From: Rhizobium sp. CB3090
GTDB taxonomy: Bacteria > Pseudomonadota > Alphaproteobacteria > Rhizobiales > Rhizobiaceae
Direction of reading: 5' to 3'
DNA: 64,000 nt
Assembly: GCF_029714285.1 (NCBI RefSeq)
Contig: NZ_CP121662.1
Location: 496,001-560,000 of the forward strand
Below are positions 53,479 to 63,929 of this stretch, one piece after another. The translations under genes and the position numbers were made by a program. The notes under the pieces are model-generated. The model was not told the DNA's origin. It saw only the letters and a list, made by a program, of their open reading frames with translations, and did no database searches. Every line of letters begins with the position of its first letter. Positions within the stretch are counted from its first letter, which is position 1.

Positions 53479-54960
53479 TCAGATATCGCTCGCGGCGTTC
53501 GCCCAGATCTCAGCAGCCTGTGCGGCGGTGACGCGGCGAACTTCGGTTTCGTCGCGGCGGCTGGTGAAGAGCTCGCTGGCCATGATCTGGTCGGCAAGAT
53601 CGGCCGGCAGTGACAGAAGTACCCGCTGGCCGTCCTTGTGGATGCCGCCGACCTCAGCACGCTTGCCGGTGATCATGCCGCCGGCAACCGTGTTGTTGCT
53701 TTCGGGGTCGATCAGGATGAAAGAGCCGGTCGAGCGGTTCTGGTCGTAGGGATCGAAAACCGCAGCTTCGTCGAAGGAGAGGCGGACCTTGCCGATCGCG
53801 TTCATCCACAGCGACTGTGCGGGTGCCCAGGCGCCGGTTTTGAGCTCGAGCTGAGCAATCGGCTGCACCTGCACGCGCTGGCGGCGGCTGCCGCTCTTCA
53901 GCCAATAGCGCTTGCCGGGTTCGATGCCCTCCGGCTGCAACGCGACGATCTGCGCGTCGAAGGAGAGGCCGGATTGCGGCTGGCTGTCGATGGCGACGAT
54001 CATGTCACCGCGCGATACGTCCACCTGCCGGTCGAGCACGAGCGTGATTGCGTCTCCTGCGACGGCGGCATTGCGGACGAGATCGAAGGTGACGATCTTG
54101 GAGACATTGGCGACCATGCCCGACGGCAGGATCATGACGCTGTCGCCGGGCTTCACCGAACCGCCGGCAACGGTGCCCTGATAGCCGCGGAAGCTTTCGC
54201 CCGGCCGCGACACGCGCTGAACCGAAAGGCGGAAGCCGACCGCCTGCGCCGAACGCACGGTGGCGAGTTCCAGCGTCTCGACCAGCGTCGGACCGGTGTA
54301 CCACGGCATAGCGGCTTGGCCGGAATAGACGACATTTTCGCCCTTCAGCGCCGACATCGGGATGGCGGTGATCTGCTTGACGCCGAGCGACAGAGCGAAT
54401 TCGCGGAAATCATGCGAAATCTTCTCGAAACCGGCGCGGTCGTAGTTGGTCAGGTCGATCTTGTTGACCGCCAACACGAATTGCTTGATGCCGAGCAGCG
54501 AAGCGATCGTCGCATGGCGGCGCGTCTGCTCCAGAATGCCCATGCGTGCGTCGACCAGCAGCACCGCGAGATCGGCGGTAGAGGCGCCGGTCGCCATGTT
54601 GCGGGTATATTGCTCGTGGCCGGGCGTATCGGCGACGATGAAGGAGCGCTTGTCGGTCGAGAAATAGCGATAGGCGACATCGATGGTGATGCCCTGTTCG
54701 CGCTCGGCCTGGAGGCCATCGAGCAGAAGTGCGAAGTCGGGCAGGCCGAGATCGTTCTGCTTGCCGGTGGAATCGCGCTGCAGCGTGGCGGCTTGGTCTT
54801 CCTTGACGGCCTTGGTATCCCAGAGCAGACGGCCGATCAGCGTGGATTTGCCGTCATCGACGCTGCCGCAGGTGATCAGGCGAAGTGGGCGCGAGTCGCG
54901 CACCTTGGCGGGCTCGGCGGCCGGCAGGGTGACGGCGTTTGCGGTTGCGGCTGCAGTCAT
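53479..54960 (-). CDS. cysN: Sulfate adenylyltransferase subunit 1 (GTPase)
   Basis: 493-residue GTPase that drives ATP sulfurylase. G1 GSVDDGKSTL, switch I region QGITIDVAYRYF, G3 DTPGHEQYTRN, G4 NKIDLTN, followed by EF-Tu-like beta barrels. The length shows there is no C-terminal APS kinase domain, unlike NodQ/CysNC, so APS goes directly to the CysH reductase. The ATG at 54960 overlaps the end of cysD sequence by two codons' distance (cysD stops at 54962), so the genes are coupled. Confidence 0.94.
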   Translation of the reverse strand: MTAAATANAVTLPAAEPAKVRDSRPLRLITCGSVDDGKSTLIGRLLWDTKAVKEDQAATLQRDSTGKQNDLGLPDFALLLDGLQAEREQGITIDVAYRYFSTDKRSFIVADTPGHEQYTRNMATGASTADLAVLLVDARMGILEQTRRHATIASLLGIKQFVLAVNKIDLTNYDRAGFEKISHDFREFALSLGVKQITAIPMSALKGENVVYSGQAAMPWYTGPTLVETLELATVRSAQAVGFRLSVQRVSRPGESFRGYQGTVAGGSVKPGDSVMILPSGMVANVSKIVTFDLVRNAAVAGDAITLVLDRQVDVSRGDMIVAIDSQPQSGLSFDAQIVALQPEGIEPGKRYWLKSGSRRQRVQVQPIAQLELKTGAWAPAQSLWMNAIGKVRLSFDEAAVFDPYDQNRSTGSFILIDPESNNTVAGGMITGKRAEVGGIHKDGQRVLLSLPADLADQIMASELFTSRRDETEVRRVTAAQAAEIWANAASDI

Positions 54961-54961
54961 C

Positions 54962-55915
54962 TCAGAAATATCCTTCACGCTTCTTCTTTTCCATGGAGCC
55001 GGATTGGTCGCGATCGATGGCGCGGCCCTGCCGTTCTGAAACCGTGGCGATTTCCAGCTCTGCAATAACGTCTTCGAGGGTGGTGGCAGTCGAGCGGATC
55101 GCGCCCGTCAGCGGAAAGCAGCCGAGCGTACGGAAACGGATGACTTCCTCGCGCTTGATCTCGCCGGGCAGCAGTTCGAGCCGCGGATCGGCGGCCATGA
55201 TCATCATGCCGTCGCGCTCCACAATCGGGCGTTTTTCGGCGAAATAGAGCGGCACGATCGGAATGTCTTCGGCCTGGATGTAGCGCCAGATATCGACCTC
55301 GGTCCAGTTGGACAGCGGGAAGACACGGACGCTCTCGCCCTTGCGGATCTGGCCGTTATAGATGTTCCAGAGTTCCGGCCGCTGATTGCGCGGATCCCAG
55401 CGATGATCCGGCGTGCGGAAGGAGTAGATGCGCTCCTTGGCGCGCGAGGCCTCTTCGTCGCGGCGGGCACCTCCGAAAGCGGCGTCGAATTGACCTGCGT
55501 CGAGCGCCTGGCGCAACGCTTCCGTCTTCATGATGTCGGTGTAGCGTGCCGAGCCATGGGTGAATGGCGTGATGTTTTCTGCCTTGCCGCGCGGATTGAT
55601 GTGTTCGATCAGGTCGAGGTCGTATCGCTTCACGATCTCGTCGCGGAAGGTGATCATCTCGGCGAATTTCCAGCCGGTGTTCACATGCAGCAGCGGGAAG
55701 GGCACGCGGCCGGGATAGAAGGCCTTGCGGGCCAGATGCAGCAGCACTGAGGAATCCTTGCCGATCGAATATAGCATCACTGGACGCTCGAATTCGGCCG
55801 CCACTTCGCGGAAGATGTGAATCGACTCGTTTTCCAGCGCCTTCAAATGCGGGTCGAGCGGCGGCTTGGTGCTCTGCGGATTGGAGAGTTCCGTATCCGG
55901 ACGACTATCAGGCAT
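54962..55915 (-). CDS. cysD: Sulfate adenylyltransferase subunit 2
   Basis: 317-residue catalytic subunit forming APS from sulfate and ATP. PP-loop motif [43 protein letters not shown], the conserved [10 protein letters not shown] and the closing EKKKREGYF are all present. Lies between cysH and cysN in one minus-strand operon. Confidence 0.95.
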   Translation of the reverse strand: MPDSRPDTELSNPQSTKPPLDPHLKALENESIHIFREVAAEFERPVMLYSIGKDSSVLLHLARKAFYPGRVPFPLLHVNTGWKFAEMITFRDEIVKRYDLDLIEHINPRGKAENITPFTHGSARYTDIMKTEALRQALDAGQFDAAFGGARRDEEASRAKERIYSFRTPDHRWDPRNQRPELWNIYNGQIRKGESVRVFPLSNWTEVDIWRYIQAEDIPIVPLYFAEKRPIVERDGMMIMAADPRLELLPGEIKREEVIRFRTLGCFPLTGAIRSTATTLEDVIAELEIATVSERQGRAIDRDQSGSMEKKKREGYF

Positions 55916-56042
55916 TTCTAACTCCAGAACTTCAGATAGTTTCGACCGGGAGGCCGGCCGGAAGAATAGACTATTGGTTCCCGGTAGGCTGGCGGCAGGT
56001 TCAACTGCGCCTCAAACCGGTGCCGGGAACCGGCGGGAGATG

Positions 56043-56774
56043 TCACTGTGCAGCGGCTTCCTCATGAAGATGCAGGCCGCATTCGCGCTTCTCATCATTT
56101 TCCCACCACCAGCGACCGGCTCTTTCGGGCTCGCCCGGTTTGATGGCGCGAGTGCAGGGTTCACAGCCGATAGAGGGATAACCGCGTTGATGCAATGGGT
56201 TCACCGGCACGCTGTTGTCGGCGACATAGGCGCGGATCACATCGATGTCCCAATCGGCAAGCGGGTTCACCTTGATAAGATTGCGCTCGGGATCGTATTC
56301 GGCAAAAGGCGTATCGGCACGATTGGCCGACTGACCGCGACGCAGGCCGGTGACCCAGATCGTCGCGCCGGAAAGTGCTCGTGCAAGCGGCTTCAGCTTG
56401 CGCACGCCACAACAGGCATGCCGGGCTTCGACGCTCTCATAGAAACCATTGAGACCATACTTCTCGGCATAGGCATCGATGTCGGCCTGTTCCGGCTCGT
56501 AGCGGCTGATATGGATGTCGTATTGGGTTTCGGTTTCATCGATCAGCTTGAGCGTTTCCGGAAAAAGACGGCCGGTCTGCAGCGTCGCAACCTCGATCGG
56601 CAGGCGGTGATTGCCGATCTCCGCCGTAATGACCTGATCTTCGATCCCGAGAGAGGTTGTAAAGACGGCACGCCCGCCGAGGCCGGCGACCAGAGACAGG
56701 CGGCCCGCGAGATCAAGCGCCGCCAACCGGCTGTTCAGCGTTCCGGCTTCTTCGATAAGAGTGATGGCAGTCAT
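56043..56774 (-). CDS. cysH: Assimilatory adenylylsulfate (APS) reductase
   Basis: 243 residues. Reduces APS to sulfite with thioredoxin. The [4Fe-4S] cluster cysteines that distinguish APS from PAPS reductases are present: C121-C122 (HACCGVRK), C204 and C207 (GCEPCTR), and the catalytic Cys is C232 (KRECGLH). Consistent with the absence of APS kinase in this operon. Spaced 127 bases from cysD. Confidence 0.94.
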   Translation of the reverse strand: MTAITLIEEAGTLNSRLAALDLAGRLSLVAGLGGRAVFTTSLGIEDQVITAEIGNHRLPIEVATLQTGRLFPETLKLIDETETQYDIHISRYEPEQADIDAYAEKYGLNGFYESVEARHACCGVRKLKPLARALSGATIWVTGLRRGQSANRADTPFAEYDPERNLIKVNPLADWDIDVIRAYVADNSVPVNPLHQRGYPSIGCEPCTRAIKPGEPERAGRWWWENDEKRECGLHLHEEAAAQ

Positions 56775-57264
56775 GGAGAATCCTGTCCTGAGATTGCTCC
56801 GGAGTATTGCAGTTTGTCAGGGGAGCGGACAGAAAAATGGATTTCGAAAGCGAGGGAATAGAGAGCAAATATCTCCATGAAGCCACGCCCATGCGGAAAA
56901 CCGACCGCCTCGGCTGTTAACCGAGACGTTTTGCCCCTTGAGGCAGGCCGCCATCGCGGCACCGATAAGACTAGTCATATCTAGATGCTTGCATTAATGT
57001 CTATAGAAATAGTAGAGTTACACGCCGCTTGTCAAACGGAAATCGGAAGTGATGGCTAAAAAGATGCGGAATGCCGAATTTTGCCCTAAACTGCGGGCAT
57101 AACAACAGGAATGAAAACAAGGCTGGGTTGCCGGCAAAGCCAGGCTTTTCAGGGTCTGTGTGTTGATGCAGGATTGAAGCTTGGCGAAAGTGTTGAGAGT
57201 TCCGAAACGATGTGGCCCGATGTAATCGGATGAGCGCATCTTATGTGTGTGTAAACGGTTCGAA
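56775..57264. other. Divergent control region cysH / Rrf2 gene
   Basis: 490 bases between the sulfur operon and the Rrf2-type regulator, holding both promoters. A CTAG-N6-CTAG palindrome (56971-56984) and CTATAGAAATAG (57001-57012) stand out. No coding sequence is supported. Confidence 0.55.
56971..56984. promoter_or_regulatory. Candidate regulator-binding palindrome upstream of cysH
   Basis: CTAGTCATATCTAG: two CTAG quartets six bases apart, about 200 bases upstream of cysH in an AT-rich segment that could include its -10. Candidate operator for the adjacent Rrf2 regulator; inference from position only. Confidence 0.35.
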
Positions 57265-57711
57265 ATGATCACTCAGAAAGCAAAATACGCGCTGCGGGCG
57301 CTGTCTGCTCTGGCCCAGGCCGAAGCGGGCGAGCCGGTTATGATTTCCGATATTGCGGCGCAGCAGAAAATCCCGAAGAAATTTCTGGAGCAGATCCTTC
57401 TCGACCTGAAACATCAGGGCATTGTCATCAGCCGCCGCGGCAAGCAGGGCGGTTATCTCCTGCGCAAGCCGGCAAACGAAATCACCTTCGGCGAGATCCT
57501 GCGCATCATCGACGGGCCGATCGCGCCATTGCCCTGTCTTTCCATCACCGCCTATCGTCGCTGCGACGATTGCGACGGCGAACAGACCTGCGAAATCCGC
57601 CACGTTTTCGCCAGGGTCGCCGATGCCACTCGCAAGGTCCTGTTCTCGACCACCATCGCCGACGCAGTGGCACTCCCCAATGACACGGAAGTCGCCCGGC
57701 TCTTGGCTTGA
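57265..57711 (+). CDS. Rrf2 family transcriptional regulator
   Basis: 148-residue winged-helix regulator: MITQKAKYALRALSALAQA, MISDIAAQQKIPKKFLEQILLDLKHQGIVISRRGKQGGYLL. Four cysteines (C91, C100, C103, C109: PCLSITAYRRCDDCDGEQTC) occupy the IscR-type ligand region, so it may hold an Fe-S cluster or sense thiols. Divergence from cysH suggests control of sulfate assimilation, as for Rrf2 CymR in Firmicutes, but this is positional inference. Confidence 0.88.
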   Translation: MITQKAKYALRALSALAQAEAGEPVMISDIAAQQKIPKKFLEQILLDLKHQGIVISRRGKQGGYLLRKPANEITFGEILRIIDGPIAPLPCLSITAYRRCDDCDGEQTCEIRHVFARVADATRKVLFSTTIADAVALPNDTEVARLLA

Positions 57712-57718
57712 TGAGATT

Positions 57719-59107
57719 TCAGCCGGCGGCATGCTCCTCGCCAGCTTCCTTCTCGATCGCTCGCCGCGCCCGAATCGCCGCTGCGATGAAAACGCGCGAC
57801 AGGCCGTGATAGAGCGGTTCGCGCGATAGGAGGCGCGAGGTGACATAGCCGATCATCGATACCGCCATGATCGGGATGACGGCCTGGTGATCGCCAGTCA
57901 TTTCCAGGATGATGACGAAGGCCGTCATCGGTGCCTGCACGACGCCTGCGAAATAACCTGCCATGCCGAGGATCGCAGCCAGCGCGATGCTGCTGCCGAT
58001 AAGCGTGCCGACCGTGCTGCCGAAACCGGCGCCGACGGCAAGGGAGGGCGCGAAAATGCCGCCCGGAATGCCTGATATCATCGATAGGAAACCCGCCAGC
58101 AGCTTTTCGATAAAGAACAGCTGGGGCAGGGCATGTCCCTCCACGGCGCCGCGCGCCTGAGCATAGCCGGTGCCGAACGTGCTGCCGTCGGACGTGACGC
58201 CGATGGCGGCCACCGCGAGGCCGCAGCAGCCGGCGAGTATCAGCATGCGCGTGAGGGGCTGGGGCTGGGCCCATCGGCGGATGCGTATGCCGGCATAGAG
58301 CGCAAAACCGCTGAAAGCCGCCCCGAGCGCGCCCCCGCCGACACCGCAGATGAAGACGAGGCCCCAATCTGCAAGTGCGGCCGGCGCTGCATTGGCCGTG
58401 CCGAAATAATTGTAGCTGCCGGAAAGCCCGAGGGCAGCGAGGCCGGAGAGAATGACCGCAGTGAGCACCAGACCATTGGCACGCGATTCATAAGTGCGGC
58501 TCATCTCCTCGATGGCAAAAACGATGCCGGCGAGCGGCGTGTTGAAGGCTGCCGCAATGCCTGCCGCGGAGCCGGCAAGGATCAAGCCCTTGGCCTGCGC
58601 CATGCCGCCGAAGCGGGCAACCGCCAGCATGAAGGAGGCGCCAACCTGCACCGTCGGTCCCTCGCGACCGATCGAAGCGCCGCAGAACAGCCCGAGAATG
58701 GTCAACATGATCTTCCCGAAGGCAAGCCGAAGCGACAGCAGCTTCGTGCGGTCTTCTTCATGATGCAGATGCCGTGCTGCGATCGCCTGCGGAATGCCGC
58801 TGCCTTGAGAATTCGGAAATAACGTCGCCGCAAGCCAAGCCGAGAGCACGAAACCGAGCGGCGTCAGCACGAGCGGCAACAGCCAGGTCCATTCCCCGGA
58901 ACTCGTCACTCGGGCGAAGGCGTGCTGCGCCAGATCGGCGAATTTGGCAAAACCGACACTGATCACGCCGATTGCCAGGGCTCCCGTCCAAAACACCAGC
59001 CGCGGCCGCCAAAGACGGATCGAACCCCAAAAAACGCGAGAACGGCGGAGGAGTTTGGATTTGCGGTAGATAGGATGCATGGATTTCGGACCGGACGCAC
59101 TATTCAT
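57719..59107 (-). CDS. ClC family chloride/proton antiporter
   Basis: 462-residue inner-membrane transporter. ClC selectivity-filter motifs GSGIPQ, GREGPTVQ (with the gating Glu) and GIFAPSLAVGA are present, as is the proton-pathway Glu in VFAIEEM, so it should be a Cl-/H+ exchanger rather than a channel. Two starts are possible (59107 and 59080). It lies eight bases from the Rrf2 gene stop, convergent. Role in acid or anion homeostasis. Confidence 0.92.
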   Translation of the reverse strand: MNSASGPKSMHPIYRKSKLLRRSRVFWGSIRLWRPRLVFWTGALAIGVISVGFAKFADLAQHAFARVTSSGEWTWLLPLVLTPLGFVLSAWLAATLFPNSQGSGIPQAIAARHLHHEEDRTKLLSLRLAFGKIMLTILGLFCGASIGREGPTVQVGASFMLAVARFGGMAQAKGLILAGSAAGIAAAFNTPLAGIVFAIEEMSRTYESRANGLVLTAVILSGLAALGLSGSYNYFGTANAAPAALADWGLVFICGVGGGALGAAFSGFALYAGIRIRRWAQPQPLTRMLILAGCCGLAVAAIGVTSDGSTFGTGYAQARGAVEGHALPQLFFIEKLLAGFLSMISGIPGGIFAPSLAVGAGFGSTVGTLIGSSIALAAILGMAGYFAGVVQAPMTAFVIILEMTGDHQAVIPIMAVSMIGYVTSRLLSREPLYHGLSRVFIAAAIRARRAIEKEAGEEHAAG

Positions 59108-59258
59108 TTAAAATTCGGCAATTTGGGTCCGAATATCTAACCGTCCGATAAAGCTCACGATAGTCAAACTGTGTTACGGCCGTTCACGTCAGGCCGGCAT
59201 TTGACTTTGGTCGATCTGCAAATAAAATGCATCGCAATTGCAATGCGCGAGGTCTGCC

Positions 59259-59531
59259 ATGAAATCCGCTTCCATCCCATCGCTGCGCGTCGATCCGGAA
59301 CTGCGCACGGCCGCCGAAAGCGTCCTCAGGGAGGGGGAGACGCTTTCCGCATTCGTCGAAAGTTCCCTGCGCGCTCAGATCCATCATCGGCGAACGCAGG
59401 AGCAGTTCATTGCACGTGGATTGGCGGCAAAGGATGAAGCGAAGCGGACAGGCATTTATTATAACTCGGGAGATGTTCTGGAAATGCTGACTGCCAAGCT
59501 TGCGAAGGCAAAAGCTTCCGGACAAAAATGA
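59259..59531 (+). CDS. YlcI/YnfO-type RHH antitoxin
   Basis: 90 residues: SLRVDPELRTAAESVLREGETLSAFVESSLRAQIHHRRTQEQFIARGLAAKDEAKRTG matches the short YlcI/YnfO-type antitoxins paired with ParE. Start ATG 59259. Four-base overlap (ATGA) with the toxin gene marks a classic TA operon. Confidence 0.85.
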   Translation: MKSASIPSLRVDPELRTAAESVLREGETLSAFVESSLRAQIHHRRTQEQFIARGLAAKDEAKRTGIYYNSGDVLEMLTAKLAKAKASGQK

Positions 59532-59827
59532 AATATGCAATCCGCTACACCGCCGCGGCGTTCGAGGATTTCGATCGCCTGTACGATTATCTGATCGCAA
59601 AGGATATCGATCTTGCCGAGAGAGCTCTTGAGGCCATTCAAAAGGCGATCGAGCTGCTTGGCGATTTTCCCTTCACCTGTCGCAAAGTATCGGCCGATAA
59701 TTCCTTTCTGCGCGAACTGATTATCCCTTTCGGTTCTTCCGGTTATGTTGCTCTTTTCGAAATTGAGAATGACACGACAGTGACCGTCCTCGCTGTCCGG
59801 CATCAGCGGGAAGAGGATTACCACTAA
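59528..59827 (+). CDS. ParE/RelE family toxin
   Basis: 99 residues: YAIRYTAAAFEDFDRLYDYLIAKDIDLAERALEAIQKAIELLGDFPFTCRK and the C-terminal strand TTVTVLAVRHQREEDYH, complete for the ParE/RelE fold. Overlaps the antitoxin gene by four bases and is convergent with betA. Confidence 0.88.
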   Translation: MKYAIRYTAAAFEDFDRLYDYLIAKDIDLAERALEAIQKAIELLGDFPFTCRKVSADNSFLRELIIPFGSSGYVALFEIENDTTVTVLAVRHQREEDYH

Positions 59828-59838
59828 GCCATCGACGT

Positions 59839-61488
59839 TTACCGATCGCTTACCGCCCAGCGCGGGTTGATCCAGGGCTCCTGGTTCGATCGCGCCAGCC
59901 TTGGCTTGCCGAGAATATGGTCGGCAGCTTTTTCGCCGGTCATGATCGAAGGACCATTGAGATTGCCGTAGGTGACGTGCGGGAAGATGGAGCTGTCGGC
60001 GACGCGCAGGCCGTCGACGCCGATGACGCGCGTGTCCGGGTCGACCACAGCCATGGGATCGTCTTTCGAGCCCATCTTGCAGGTGCCGCAGGGATGATAG
60101 GCGCTCTCCAGATGCTCACGTAGGAAGGCGTCGATCTGATCGTCGGTCTGAACGTCGGGGCCGGGCTGGATTTCCGGGCCGCGATATTCGTTGAAAGCCT
60201 CCTGCCCGAAGATTTCGCGCGTGAGCCTCACGCAATGGCGGAATTTTTCCCAGTCCTCCGGATGGCTCATATAGTTGAAACGGATGAGGGGATCGGCCTT
60301 GGGGTCCGAGGAGCGCAGCGTCACCGTGCCGCGTGATTTCGATAGGTTATAGCCGACATGCGCCTGGAAACCGTGGCTCTTCGCTGCCGCCTTGCCGTCA
60401 TAGCTGATGGCGACCGGCAGGAAATGATATTGGATATCGGGCTGTTTGATCCCGGGCGCCGATCGCACGAATGCACAGGCCTCGAACTGGTTGGAGGTTC
60501 CGAGGCCGGATTTGAAAAACATCCATTGCGCACCAGCAATGCCCTGCATGTACCAGGGCAGCCAGGAATAGAGCGAAACCGGCTTCAGGCTGGTCTGCTG
60601 GAAATAGAATTCCATGTGGTCCTGCAGATTGGCGCCGACGCCTTGCCGGTTCACCTTCACCTCGATCCCCATTTCCTGCAGATGCGCGCCTGGGCCGATG
60701 CCGGAGAGCATCAGCAGTTTCGGCGAGTTGAAAGAGGAGGCCGAGACGATGACCTCGCGGTTCGCCTTGACGATCTCGACCTTGCCGCCGCGCTCGATTT
60801 CGACGCCCGTCGCACGGCCGTTTTCGATTACGACCTTGTGGGCGAGGCAACGGATCAGTTGGACATTCGGCCGTTTCAGCGCCGGCTTCAGATAGGCCGT
60901 CGCCGCAGACCAGCGCCGGCCGGCCCATGTCGTCTGCTCCATCAGGCCGAAGCCTTCCTGCTTGCCGCCGTTATAGTCCTCGGTCGCCTCGAAGCCCGCC
61001 TGCTTGCCGGCTTCGATAAAAGCATGGAACAGCGGATTGCGGGCATCGCCGCGCCGGACATGCAAGGGACCGTCTGTCCCGCGCCAGCCCTCTTCACCGC
61101 CATGCGAATGCTCCATCCGCTTGAAATAGGGGAGTACATCGGCATAGGCCCAACCTTGCGCACCGAGCTCTTCCCAGCGGTTGAAATCCTCCGCATGGCC
61201 ACGGACATAGACCATGCCGTTGATCGAGGACGAGCCGCCGATGACCTTGCCGCGCGGCGCGGTGATCCGTCTGTTATTGAGCTGCGGCTCCGGCTCGGAG
61301 AGATAGCCCCAGTTGTAGCGGTTCATGCTCATTGGCCAGGCAAGCGCTGCCGGCATCTGGATGAACGGGCCGATATCGCTGCCGCCGAATTCCAACACGA
61401 TGACCGAATGCTTGCCATCCTCCGACAGCCGATAGGCCATGGCGGAGCCGGCTGAGCCTGAGCCGATGATGACGAAATCTGCTTGCAT
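59839..61488 (-). CDS. betA: Choline dehydrogenase
   Basis: 549-residue GMC-family flavoenzyme oxidising choline to betaine aldehyde at the membrane. FAD-binding [20 protein letters not shown] signatures [19 protein letters not shown] and [17 protein letters not shown]-terminal active-site region [11 protein letters not shown] and [17 protein letters not shown]. Last gene of the betI-betB-betA run, separated from betB by a RIME-like element. Confidence 0.93.
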   Translation of the reverse strand: MQADFVIIGSGSAGSAMAYRLSEDGKHSVIVLEFGGSDIGPFIQMPAALAWPMSMNRYNWGYLSEPEPQLNNRRITAPRGKVIGGSSSINGMVYVRGHAEDFNRWEELGAQGWAYADVLPYFKRMEHSHGGEEGWRGTDGPLHVRRGDARNPLFHAFIEAGKQAGFEATEDYNGGKQEGFGLMEQTTWAGRRWSAATAYLKPALKRPNVQLIRCLAHKVVIENGRATGVEIERGGKVEIVKANREVIVSASSFNSPKLLMLSGIGPGAHLQEMGIEVKVNRQGVGANLQDHMEFYFQQTSLKPVSLYSWLPWYMQGIAGAQWMFFKSGLGTSNQFEACAFVRSAPGIKQPDIQYHFLPVAISYDGKAAAKSHGFQAHVGYNLSKSRGTVTLRSSDPKADPLIRFNYMSHPEDWEKFRHCVRLTREIFGQEAFNEYRGPEIQPGPDVQTDDQIDAFLREHLESAYHPCGTCKMGSKDDPMAVVDPDTRVIGVDGLRVADSSIFPHVTYGNLNGPSIMTGEKAADHILGKPRLARSNQEPWINPRWAVSDR

Positions 61489-61536
61489 TTTTGTCTCCGG
61501 AATTCTTGGGCACGTCAGGGGCGGTGTTGAGGGTTC

Positions 61537-61695
61537 TCCCTTCTCCCCAGCGGGGAGAAGGTGCCCGAAGGGCGGATGAGGGGGATCGCCGCGATGCGGC
61601 GATCATTCTGAGCGAAAGCGAAGAATACCCCTTACGGTGCAACGCCCCCTCACCCCGCGCCTTCGGCGCGACCCTCTCCCCGTTGGGGCGAGGGT
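61537..61695. repeat. RIME-like element between betB and betA
   Basis: Palindromes CCTTCTCCCC..GGGGAGAAGG (61539-61562) and CCCTCTCCCCGTTGGGGCGAGGG (61673-61695) flank GGCGGATGAGGGGG and AACGCCCCCTCACCCCGCGC blocks. The left half is the reverse complement of 31153-31197, so it is a second, inverted copy of the element before smc. Confidence 0.82.
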
Positions 61696-61700
61696 GTTGT

Positions 61701-63170
61701 TCAATAAGGTGCCTGCACCGGGCTCATCCCCACATAGACCGTCTTCAGCTCGGAATAGTGCTCCAGCGCGGCCAGCGAATTTTCGCGGCCGAAGCCGGAT
61801 TGCTTGGAGCCGCCGAAGGGGATTTCGACCGGGCAGAGGTTATAGGTGTTGATCCATAGAGTGCCGGCTTCGAGCTGGTCGACGACGCGATGGGCGCGGG
61901 TGAGGTCGGCGGTGAAGACGCCGCCGGACAGGCCGAATTCGGTGGCATTGGCGCGAGCGATCACCTCTGCCTCGTCGTCGAAATCCAGCACGCACATGAC
62001 AGGGCCGAAGATCTCTTCGCGGGCGATGGTCATATCGTCGGTAACATCCGCGAAAACGGTGGGCTGCACATAGTAGCCTTCTCCGGCGACATTGTTGGGA
62101 ATGCCGCCGCCAGCAACGAGCGTTGCGCCTTCCGCCTTGCCATTCTCGATGTAGGAAAGCACCTTCTCGCGCTGTGCCCAGGACACCATCGGGCCGATCT
62201 GTGTTGCCTCATCCATGGGATCGCCGATCATCATGGCCTCCGTGCGTGTCTTCAGGCGCTTCAGGAATTCGGACTTGATCTTCCTGTTGACGAAGACGCG
62301 TGTGCCGTTCGAGCAGACCTGGCCGGTCGAATAGAAATTGCCGAGCATGGCGCCGCCGATGGCGCTGTCGAGATCGGCGTCGTCGAAGACGATCAGGGGC
62401 GACTTGCCGCCGAGCTCCATGGTGACGTGCTTCAGGCTTCCCGCGGCGGACGCTGCGACCTTGCGGCCGGTCGGAACCGAACCCGTCAGCGACACCTTGG
62501 CCACATCAGGATGGTTGATGAGCAGCGGTCCGGTTTCGCGGTCGCCCTGAATGACGTTGTAAAGCCCCTTCGGCAGGCCGGCCTCGATCAGGATCTCGGC
62601 GATCTTCAACGCGCCGAGCGGCGTGTTTTCGGAAGGCTTGAACACCATGGCATTGCCGGCCACCAGAGCCGGTGCGCCCTTCCAGCAGGCGATCTGCTGC
62701 GGATAATTCCAGGCACCGATGCCAACGCAGACGCCGAGCGGCACACGCTTGGTATAGGCAAAATCGCCGCCGAGCGGGATATAGGAACCGTTGAGGCCGG
62801 CTGCCGCAATGCCGCCGAAGAATTCGAAGCTGTCGGCGCCCGAGGTCGGATCTGCGACGATGGTTTCCTGGATTGGCTTGCCGGTGTCGAGGGTTTCCAG
62901 TTCGGAAAGCTCGCGGTTGCGTTCGCGCATGATTTCTGCGGCGCGCTTCAGGATGCGGCCGCGCGCCGTCGGGCTCATCGCCGCCCATTCCGGCTGCGCC
63001 CGTTTGGCGCTGGCGATCGCTCTCTCGACGATGGCGGGAGTTGCCGCATGCAGCCGGGCGATGACTTCACCTGTTGCGGGATAGATGCTTTCGATGGCGG
63101 TGCCGTCGGTATCCTCGACATATTCCCCATCGATGAAATGCGAGGCTTTCGGCTGGGCTTTGAGGGTCAT
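61701..63170 (-). CDS. betB: Betaine-aldehyde dehydrogenase
   Basis: 489-residue NAD-dependent aldehyde dehydrogenase making glycine betaine, an osmoprotectant and catabolite. [20 protein letters not shown], active-site Glu in [14 protein letters not shown], catalytic Cys in [12 protein letters not shown], and [14 protein letters not shown]. Start ATG 63170 ([12 protein letters not shown]) lies one base after the betI stop; the longer frame reads through betI sequence. Confidence 0.94.
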   Translation of the reverse strand: MTLKAQPKASHFIDGEYVEDTDGTAIESIYPATGEVIARLHAATPAIVERAIASAKRAQPEWAAMSPTARGRILKRAAEIMRERNRELSELETLDTGKPIQETIVADPTSGADSFEFFGGIAAAGLNGSYIPLGGDFAYTKRVPLGVCVGIGAWNYPQQIACWKGAPALVAGNAMVFKPSENTPLGALKIAEILIEAGLPKGLYNVIQGDRETGPLLINHPDVAKVSLTGSVPTGRKVAASAAGSLKHVTMELGGKSPLIVFDDADLDSAIGGAMLGNFYSTGQVCSNGTRVFVNRKIKSEFLKRLKTRTEAMMIGDPMDEATQIGPMVSWAQREKVLSYIENGKAEGATLVAGGGIPNNVAGEGYYVQPTVFADVTDDMTIAREEIFGPVMCVLDFDDEAEVIARANATEFGLSGGVFTADLTRAHRVVDQLEAGTLWINTYNLCPVEIPFGGSKQSGFGRENSLAALEHYSELKTVYVGMSPVQAPY

Positions 63171-63171
63171 T

Positions 63172-63783
63172 TTATCTGTCCTTTTGAAGGGCGGCCTTTT
63201 GGGAAAGCGGCGCAAGCAGGGCGTTGATGTAATCTTCCGTAAGCGCGATCGAAGCTTCGATGCTGATCGGCGCCGATCTCAGACTTTGACGGATATAGAG
63301 ACCATCGATCATCGCGGCTGCGCCCTCGGCGATACGTTCTGCGTCTTCGCATGGACATAGCGCCTTGAGGTTGGCAAGCAGATTGGAGCGCAGCCGTCTC
63401 GCGTAGATCACAAGGAAGCGGCGCGTCTCCTCGGAGCGTTGCGCCTCGGCATAGAAGGCAAGCCAGGCGGCAATCGTTTCCGGCGCGAATTGATCGGCCT
63501 GGAAACTGACGCGGATGACGGCGGACAGTTTTTCTCGCGGCGTCTTTACCGCGCTCAGCGCCGTCACCACGCTGTCGCGCAGCCGCTGTAAGTGACTCCT
63601 GACTGTCTCGATCAGTAACTGTTCTTTGCTGCCGAAGTAGTGATGGGCGAGGGCTGGAGATACCCCCGCCTGCTTGGCAATTTCGGACATGGTAACGGTC
63701 AGCGAGCCGTGATCGCCGATCACGCGCATCGCTGCATCCACAAGCGCCTTGCGGCGCACCGGTTCCATTCCGACTTTCGGCAT
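63172..63783 (-). CDS. betI: TetR family repressor BetI
   Basis: 203-residue repressor of choline oxidation. [57 protein letters not shown] is the BetI HTH; the C-terminal ligand domain includes [18 protein letters not shown]. First gene of the operon, with a perfect palindrome just upstream. Confidence 0.93.
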   Translation of the reverse strand: MPKVGMEPVRRKALVDAAMRVIGDHGSLTVTMSEIAKQAGVSPALAHHYFGSKEQLLIETVRSHLQRLRDSVVTALSAVKTPREKLSAVIRVSFQADQFAPETIAAWLAFYAEAQRSEETRRFLVIYARRLRSNLLANLKALCPCEDAERIAEGAAAMIDGLYIRQSLRSAPISIEASIALTEDYINALLAPLSQKAALQKDR

Positions 63784-63818
63784 ACATCACCTTGGAGTTT
63801 GCGGCATTGTATTTTTGA

Positions 63819-63834
63819 TTGATTGATCAATCAA
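63819..63834. promoter_or_regulatory. Candidate BetI operator
   Basis: TTGATTGATCAATCAA, a 16-base perfect palindrome (within a longer TTGATTGATTGATCAATCAA run), 36 bases upstream of betI. AT-rich palindromes in this position bind BetI in other bacteria. Confidence 0.7.
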
Positions 63835-63929
63835 GAAAAAAGTGATGGCCGATTTGACCCACGTCAGAATCGGCTGCCTATTTCCGAGATACATCCTGTA
63901 TCATGCCCCGGGAACCAGGAGGTGCAGTC

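Noticed and set aside
53479..54960. cysN as the bifunctional nodQ/cysNC type
   Set aside because: The protein ends after the EF-Tu-like barrels at 493 residues; no APS kinase P-loop domain follows.
60358..61455. 365-codon plus-strand frame opposite betA
   Set aside because: Antisense of a well-supported GMC oxidoreductase gene.
61890..63227. 445-codon plus-strand frame opposite betB
   Set aside because: Antisense of betaine-aldehyde dehydrogenase; no family match.
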